Below, piece after piece: positions 53,895 through 57,567 of a DNA stretch of 57,567 nt. Numbering within the stretch: position 1 is the stretch's first letter; each line of letters starts with the position of its first letter. The translations under genes were made by a program, and so were the position numbers. The stretch lies in assembly GCF_028688295.1 (NCBI RefSeq), contig NZ_JAQTYM010000011.1:1-57567 (forward strand). The letters run 5' to 3'. This DNA comes from Sulfuricurvum sp. (GTDB lineage Bacteria; Campylobacterota; Campylobacteria; Campylobacterales; Sulfurimonadaceae). A model generated the notes under the pieces. The model saw only the letters and a list, made by a program, of their open reading frames with translations. It did no database searches and was not told where the DNA came from.

Positions 53895-55499
53895 TTATGT
53901 TCTGAATACAGAAATCTGAGAGGTAAGATTCTCTGTCATTTGGTGGAGGTGTTCAGCCGCTGCAGCGATCTCTTCAACACTGCGTGCATTTGAGGTTGAG
54001 AGTTCGTTGATACTTCCGATTTTATGGATAATTGATTCAGTGGTTGCTGCGTTGGTTTGAGTATCATTTGAGAGTTTTTCAATAGCATCGACTGTATCTG
54101 CAAGTGCATTTACAGCAGTTTCTGTATGATCATTAACTTGTGCTGACGCTTCTACCAACGTTTCAATACGTTTTGTATTATGGTTCATTTGATCAGTAAT
54201 ATCATTGATTGATTGGACGATAACATTGACAGTAGCATTGGTCTCTACGAGGCTTTTTTGGGTACGTTCTGCAAGCTTACGCACTTCATCGGCAACGACG
54301 GCAAAGCCGCGTCCATGTTCACCTGCACGTGCCGCTTCGATGGCCGCATTAAGGGCAAGAAGATTGGTTTGATCGGCGATATCGGCGATTACGGTGAGGA
54401 CTTGTTTGACTTGTGAGGCTTCTTGTGAAAGAGAGTTGAGACGATCATTGATCTCCCCCTCCATTTGGACAGTGAGAGAGAGCTGCTCAATCGTATTATG
54501 CAAAGCTAATTGAGCTTCTTGGAGATTTCCACGAGCGCCGATAGCTTTAGCTTGTACTATTTTGGCTTCGGCAGCAGATGCTTTCATCGCCTCTTTCATA
54601 CGATCCGATTCATTCGTCGTTTGGGTGACGATTTTTGCCTCTTCTTCAGCTGCTTTTCCGATGGCAAGTGTTGTAGCAGAGAGCTCAGCTGAGACAGAGA
54701 GATTTTCACTTGATGCAGAACGGATACCGCTAAACGCTTGGCGAAGGACATTGACCAAATCATTGACTTTATGACTCATTTGAGAGAGTTCATCATTTCC
54801 TTCTACTTTCGTAGTGCGGGTAAAATCACGATGCTGAGCAACTGCTTCGATTGTCTCTTCGAGACGTGCAATGGAATGGGTAATGTTTTGGAGAATAAAG
54901 TAAAAAATGACCATCATCGCTGTTGCACTTATGGCAACAATACTCTCCATCAGTATAGCGTTGGAATCAAGTGTATCGAGGTTTTTCTTTTGCATAGATT
55001 CCACTAATTCCATTTGTTGTTCTGTGAAATCATGATATAACTTTGTTGATTCTTTGGTGATTCTTTTTAGTTTTTTCCCATCTTCAGTCGACGCAAATTC
55101 ATAGCTGTGAATTTCATTTTCATTGTCACTGATAATTTGAATACGTGGTTCGTTTAATTTAATCCATGATTGATGAGCTTCAGCCATATCTTTGAGACGC
55201 TTTTTATTCTCTTCAGAACGGGTAATATTTAATAACTTTTGAAAGGAGTCACTCAGGTTTTTATTAGCTGTTGCATATCGCTCTAAAACTTCTGATGTAT
55301 AAAGAAGCTGATATCCTCGAAGTTCTACAGCTGCTTCATTAGTATAGGTGCGAATATCTCCTAAAAGAACCATTCGCTCAGCAGTTTTTTCGGCATCTTT
55401 GTTGTTAGAATAGGCAAGATAGCCTAAGGTGGTGTAGGTAATAAAACTGAGTGCCATTAAAGCGGCTAGTTTCCCTTTAATTGTGGAGAGATTAAACAT
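53895..55499 (-). CDS. Methyl-accepting chemotaxis protein with four-helix-bundle sensor
   Basis: A 534-residue chemoreceptor. Helices near 9-27 and 183-204 flank an all-helical periplasmic domain ([25 protein letters not shown] in adjoining parts) of the 4HB_MCP type; then HAMP ([17 protein letters not shown]) and a signalling domain with [19 protein letters not shown] and [20 protein letters not shown]. The ATG at 55499 is chosen because GGAGG lies 6 bp before it; a TTG at 55505 overlaps that spacer. It has its own promoter with an inverted repeat. Confidence 0.93.
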   Translation of the reverse strand: MFNLSTIKGKLAALMALSFITYTTLGYLAYSNNKDAEKTAERMVLLGDIRTYTNEAAVELRGYQLLYTSEVLERYATANKNLSDSFQKLLNITRSEENKKRLKDMAEAHQSWIKLNEPRIQIISDNENEIHSYEFASTEDGKKLKRITKESTKLYHDFTEQQMELVESMQKKNLDTLDSNAILMESIVAISATAMMVIFYFILQNITHSIARLEETIEAVAQHRDFTRTTKVEGNDELSQMSHKVNDLVNVLRQAFSGIRSASSENLSVSAELSATTLAIGKAAEEEAKIVTQTTNESDRMKEAMKASAAEAKIVQAKAIGARGNLQEAQLALHNTIEQLSLTVQMEGEINDRLNSLSQEASQVKQVLTVIADIADQTNLLALNAAIEAARAGEHGRGFAVVADEVRKLAERTQKSLVETNATVNVIVQSINDITDQMNHNTKRIETLVEASAQVNDHTETAVNALADTVDAIEKLSNDTQTNAATTESIIHKIGSINELSTSNARSVEEIAAAAEHLHQMTENLTSQISVFRT

Positions 55500-55510
55500 G
55501 AGCAACCTCC

Positions 55511-55540
55511 GTGCTATATACGAATTAAAAATTATAGCAC
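55511..55540 (-). promoter_or_regulatory. Receptor promoter framed by an 8-bp inverted repeat
   Basis: GTGCTATA and TATAGCAC form a perfect inverted repeat with a 14-bp spacer. Leftward, the right arm contains the extended -10 TGCTATAAT (55539-55531), and the transcript should start inside the spacer, 20-30 bp before the ATG at 55499. A regulator at this site could block or position polymerase. Confidence 0.5.
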
Positions 55541-55544
55541 ATAA

Positions 55545-55571
55545 GAAATTTTAAAGAGATAATAAAATTTC
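55545..55571 (-). terminator. AT-rich hairpin downstream of the PAS-GGDEF-EAL gene
   Basis: GAAATTTTA-N9-TAAAATTTC is a perfect 9-bp inverted repeat 14 bp beyond the stop of the leftward gene ending at 55585. It could end that transcript before the receptor promoter. The stem has only two G-C pairs and no clear T-run after it, so this is tentative. Confidence 0.35.
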
Positions 55572-55584
55572 ACTATAACGTTTA

Positions 55585-57567
55585 CTAACAGCTATGCTTA
55601 TGTAAACGCAAAGTTGTAATTTGAGTATCAAGAGGCCTATCATAGAGATATCCCTGAGCCAAAATACACCCATTTTTGAGTAAAAAAGCCTCTTGTTCAG
55701 AGTTTTCAACCCCCTCAGCAATGACGTCTAGTTTTAGATTATGGGCTAAACCGATAATCGTTTTTGTGATTGCCATATCATCTTCATCGTCGGGAATGTC
55801 ACGTATAAAACTTTGATCGATTTTGAGTTTATCGATCGGAAGCCGTTTGAGATAGGAGAGTGAAGAGTATCCGGTTCCGAAATCGTCGACTGATATTTCC
55901 AATCCCAATGATTTAAACTCTCCTAAAATCTCTATCGCTTCTTCTGGATCACGCATAATTTGCGATTCGGTTACTTCGATCGCAATATACTCCGGTGAGC
56001 AATGGTAAAATTCTAAAATAGACTGAACCTCTTTAGCAATATTCCGATTTGAGAGGGTTTTCGCTGAAAAATTTACAGCAGTTTTTGGGGCTCTTAATCC
56101 GTCTTTTTGCCATAACACATGTTGTGCAACCACATTTTCCAAAACCAGAAAATCGAGTTCCTGGATTAATCCTGTCTCTTCGCATAAAGGGATGAAATTT
56201 GCAGGAGAAACAATTCCTAATGTAGGGTGTATCCATCGTACAAGTGCTTCCATCCCGACCCATGTATGGGTAATAAGATCAATTTGAGGTTGATAATAAA
56301 CAACAAATTGGTTCTCTTTAAGTGCGATACGCAAGGAGTTTTCCATGACGACTCGCTCAAATGCCTTATCCCCCATCTCATTGGCATAAAATCGATAGCC
56401 ATTTCTTCCCTCATTTTTAGCACGATACATAGCGGTATCGGAATTTTTCAAAAGTTTTTCGGTTGTGATTCCATCATCTGGAGAGAGGGCTATACCAATA
56501 CTAAGGGTTGTGTAGAGTATATTACCCTCGATAGTAAAAGGCTCTTTGAAGGCATGTATGAGTTTTTCAGCAATATCGATTAGATTATCACTTTGAGTTA
56601 AGCTATCAATGAGGATATTGAACTCATCTCCTCCCATTCGGGCTATGGTATCACTTTCACGTAATATAGATCGTAGCCGAAGGGCTACTTGAACCAAAAG
56701 TAGGTCTCCAACAGGGTGACCTAATGAATCATTAATTTGTTTAAAATGATCCAAATCGATAAACATTACCGCTATTTTCTCATTTTTACGCTGATTTTTT
56801 TTGATGGCCATTTGTAGTCGGTCATTAAACAAGATACGGTTAGGAAGTCCAGTAAGTGAATCGTGCGTTGCTAGGTGGAGGAGTTGATTTTGGGTAGTAT
56901 TGAGTTCGGTGATATCAGTATCGAAAATGACGACTGAGGGACGACCAAGATAGTTTAGCTTGTGGACACTTGCTTGTACAGGATAGAGGGTTCCATTTTT
57001 CCGTTTATGTTTGGAGATATTGCTAAGCACTGGGCTGATAGCGTTTAGATATTGGCGAAACGTTTCAATTTGGTTTGTGGTGATTTCAGGATTTATATCG
57101 GTGATGGAAAGCTCTCTGAGCTCTTCAAGGGTATATCCTAGAGCTTTAAGTGCACCGTCGTTTGCATAAAGATATTTGAGTGTTTCGACATCAGCAATGT
57201 ACACTTTAGTGGTAGCATGTTGCAAAATGGTTGCGAGCTCATCATTATGATTTTCAAGTTCGACTTGGTGGGTGATATCGGTTCGAAAACCGGCAACGAT
57301 GAGTGGCTCACCATTTTCATCAAAGAGTATTTTTGCACGATCGTATATCCATAACCAATGCCCTTTTTTATGACGGACGCGATATTGGGCATGAGCACTT
57401 TCTATTTTATTGATGATCGAATTCATCAATACCCCAAAAGCATATTCAGCATCATCGGGGTGGAGCATCGCTTTCCATGTTTCGATGGAGCTATGATACT
57501 CATTCTCCGTGTAACCGATAATCTCTAGCCACCGTTTTGAGACATACGTTGTATTATTTTGAATATT
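55585..57567 (-). CDS. PAS - PAS - GGDEF - EAL protein, N-terminus cut by the right edge
   Basis: The frame stays open to the last base, so the true start lies outside; about 660 residues are visible. In order: the end of a PAS/PAC domain (WLEIIGYTENEYHSS, HPDDAEYAF, AGFRTDIT), a second PAS (VYIADVETLKYLYAN ... FDTDITEL), GGDEF (RMGGDEF, I-site RESD) and EAL (MEALVRW, NFSA, EVTES, DDFGTGYSSL, LKIDQSF, AEGVE, QGYLYDRP). All catalytic residues are intact for both reactions. No membrane helix is visible in the part present. An internal ATG at 57468 lies inside the first PAS domain and is not a start. Confidence 0.93.
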   Translation of the reverse strand, partial: NIQNNTTYVSKRWLEIIGYTENEYHSSIETWKAMLHPDDAEYAFGVLMNSIINKIESAHAQYRVRHKKGHWLWIYDRAKILFDENGEPLIVAGFRTDITHQVELENHNDELATILQHATTKVYIADVETLKYLYANDGALKALGYTLEELRELSITDINPEITTNQIETFRQYLNAISPVLSNISKHKRKNGTLYPVQASVHKLNYLGRPSVVIFDTDITELNTTQNQLLHLATHDSLTGLPNRILFNDRLQMAIKKNQRKNEKIAVMFIDLDHFKQINDSLGHPVGDLLLVQVALRLRSILRESDTIARMGGDEFNILIDSLTQSDNLIDIAEKLIHAFKEPFTIEGNILYTTLSIGIALSPDDGITTEKLLKNSDTAMYRAKNEGRNGYRFYANEMGDKAFERVVMENSLRIALKENQFVVYYQPQIDLITHTWVGMEALVRWIHPTLGIVSPANFIPLCEETGLIQELDFLVLENVVAQHVLWQKDGLRAPKTAVNFSAKTLSNRNIAKEVQSILEFYHCSPEYIAIEVTESQIMRDPEEAIEILGEFKSLGLEISVDDFGTGYSSLSYLKRLPIDKLKIDQSFIRDIPDDEDDMAITKTIIGLAHNLKLDVIAEGVENSEQEAFLLKNGCILAQGYLYDRPLDTQITTLRLHKHSC

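Noticed and set aside
1-57567. Mobile elements, tRNA or rRNA genes
   Set aside because: No transposase, integrase, terminal inverted repeats, tRNA cloverleaf or rRNA segment could be recognised on reading the gaps.

Overview
The window reads as chromosomal DNA of a free-living Campylobacterota (epsilonproteobacterium), most like the Sulfuricurvum/Sulfurimonas group. This is an inference, based on moderate GC, very tight gene packing with many 4-bp stop/start overlaps, several histidine kinases with an HQWRQPL H-box, an ArsS-like kinase, and an extreme load of sensory proteins. I see no rRNA, tRNA, CRISPR array, insertion sequence, phage gene or plasmid gene. The first and last genes run off the window.

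Layout. (1) 1-3123: a cut membrane sensor, a PhnD-PAS-GGDEF cyclase and a lone cowN, whose product protects nitrogenase from CO. (2) 3233-8099: a five-gene operon coding for a REC-PAS-PilZ c-di-GMP effector, a di-iron/metallo-beta-lactamase protein, a PAS histidine kinase, a lone CheB esterase and a CheR methyltransferase. (3) 8113-11312: dgkA/PAP2 lipid genes, then a SCO copper/thiol protein translationally coupled to a multi-pass chemoreceptor. (4) 11325-16006: a maltoporin-like porin, an RbsB/LuxP-type binding protein and a membrane GGDEF-EAL enzyme in one operon. (5) 16263-18566: a coiled-coil protein with a UbiB-family kinase, and an SRPBCC protein. (6) 18712-25853: a blue-light (LOV) winged-helix protein, a CheB-CheR-PAS-histidine kinase fusion, a REC-PAS-GGDEF-EAL enzyme and a second EAL enzyme. 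(7) 26153-32031: a Ca-type P-ATPase and two SulP anion transporters. (8) 32044-36776: an arsenic island (arsR-arsC-permease-two small Cys proteins-MFS, divergent from arsB) with one operator serving both directions. (9) 36759-39393: an OmpR-type two-component system next to an EF-hand protein. The regulator gene and the EF-hand gene carry nearly identical 18-bp direct-repeat boxes, each 10 bp before a -10 element. (10) 39582-44938: a pair of membrane cyclase/phosphodiesterase sensors. (11) 44947-48216: a LytS/LytTR pair behind a CrtI-like flavoenzyme and a 32-residue membrane peptide. (12) 48318-49763: rhlE with a structured leader. (13) 49856-57567: an NMT1/SBP3-GGDEF sensor, two chemoreceptors and a cut PAS-GGDEF-EAL protein.

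How it fits together. The window is mostly an environmental-sensing island writing to c-di-GMP and chemotaxis-type adaptation. Seven GGDEF domains (all with intact signature and RxxD I-site), five EAL domains and one PilZ effector are visible, while cheA, cheW and cheY are absent and must lie elsewhere. Several sensors appear as periplasmic binding protein plus cyclase, or light/oxygen sensor plus CheB/CheR, rather than as transport or metabolic operons. The non-sensory genes handle ions and toxins (arsenic, probably calcium, inorganic anions), lipids and RNA.
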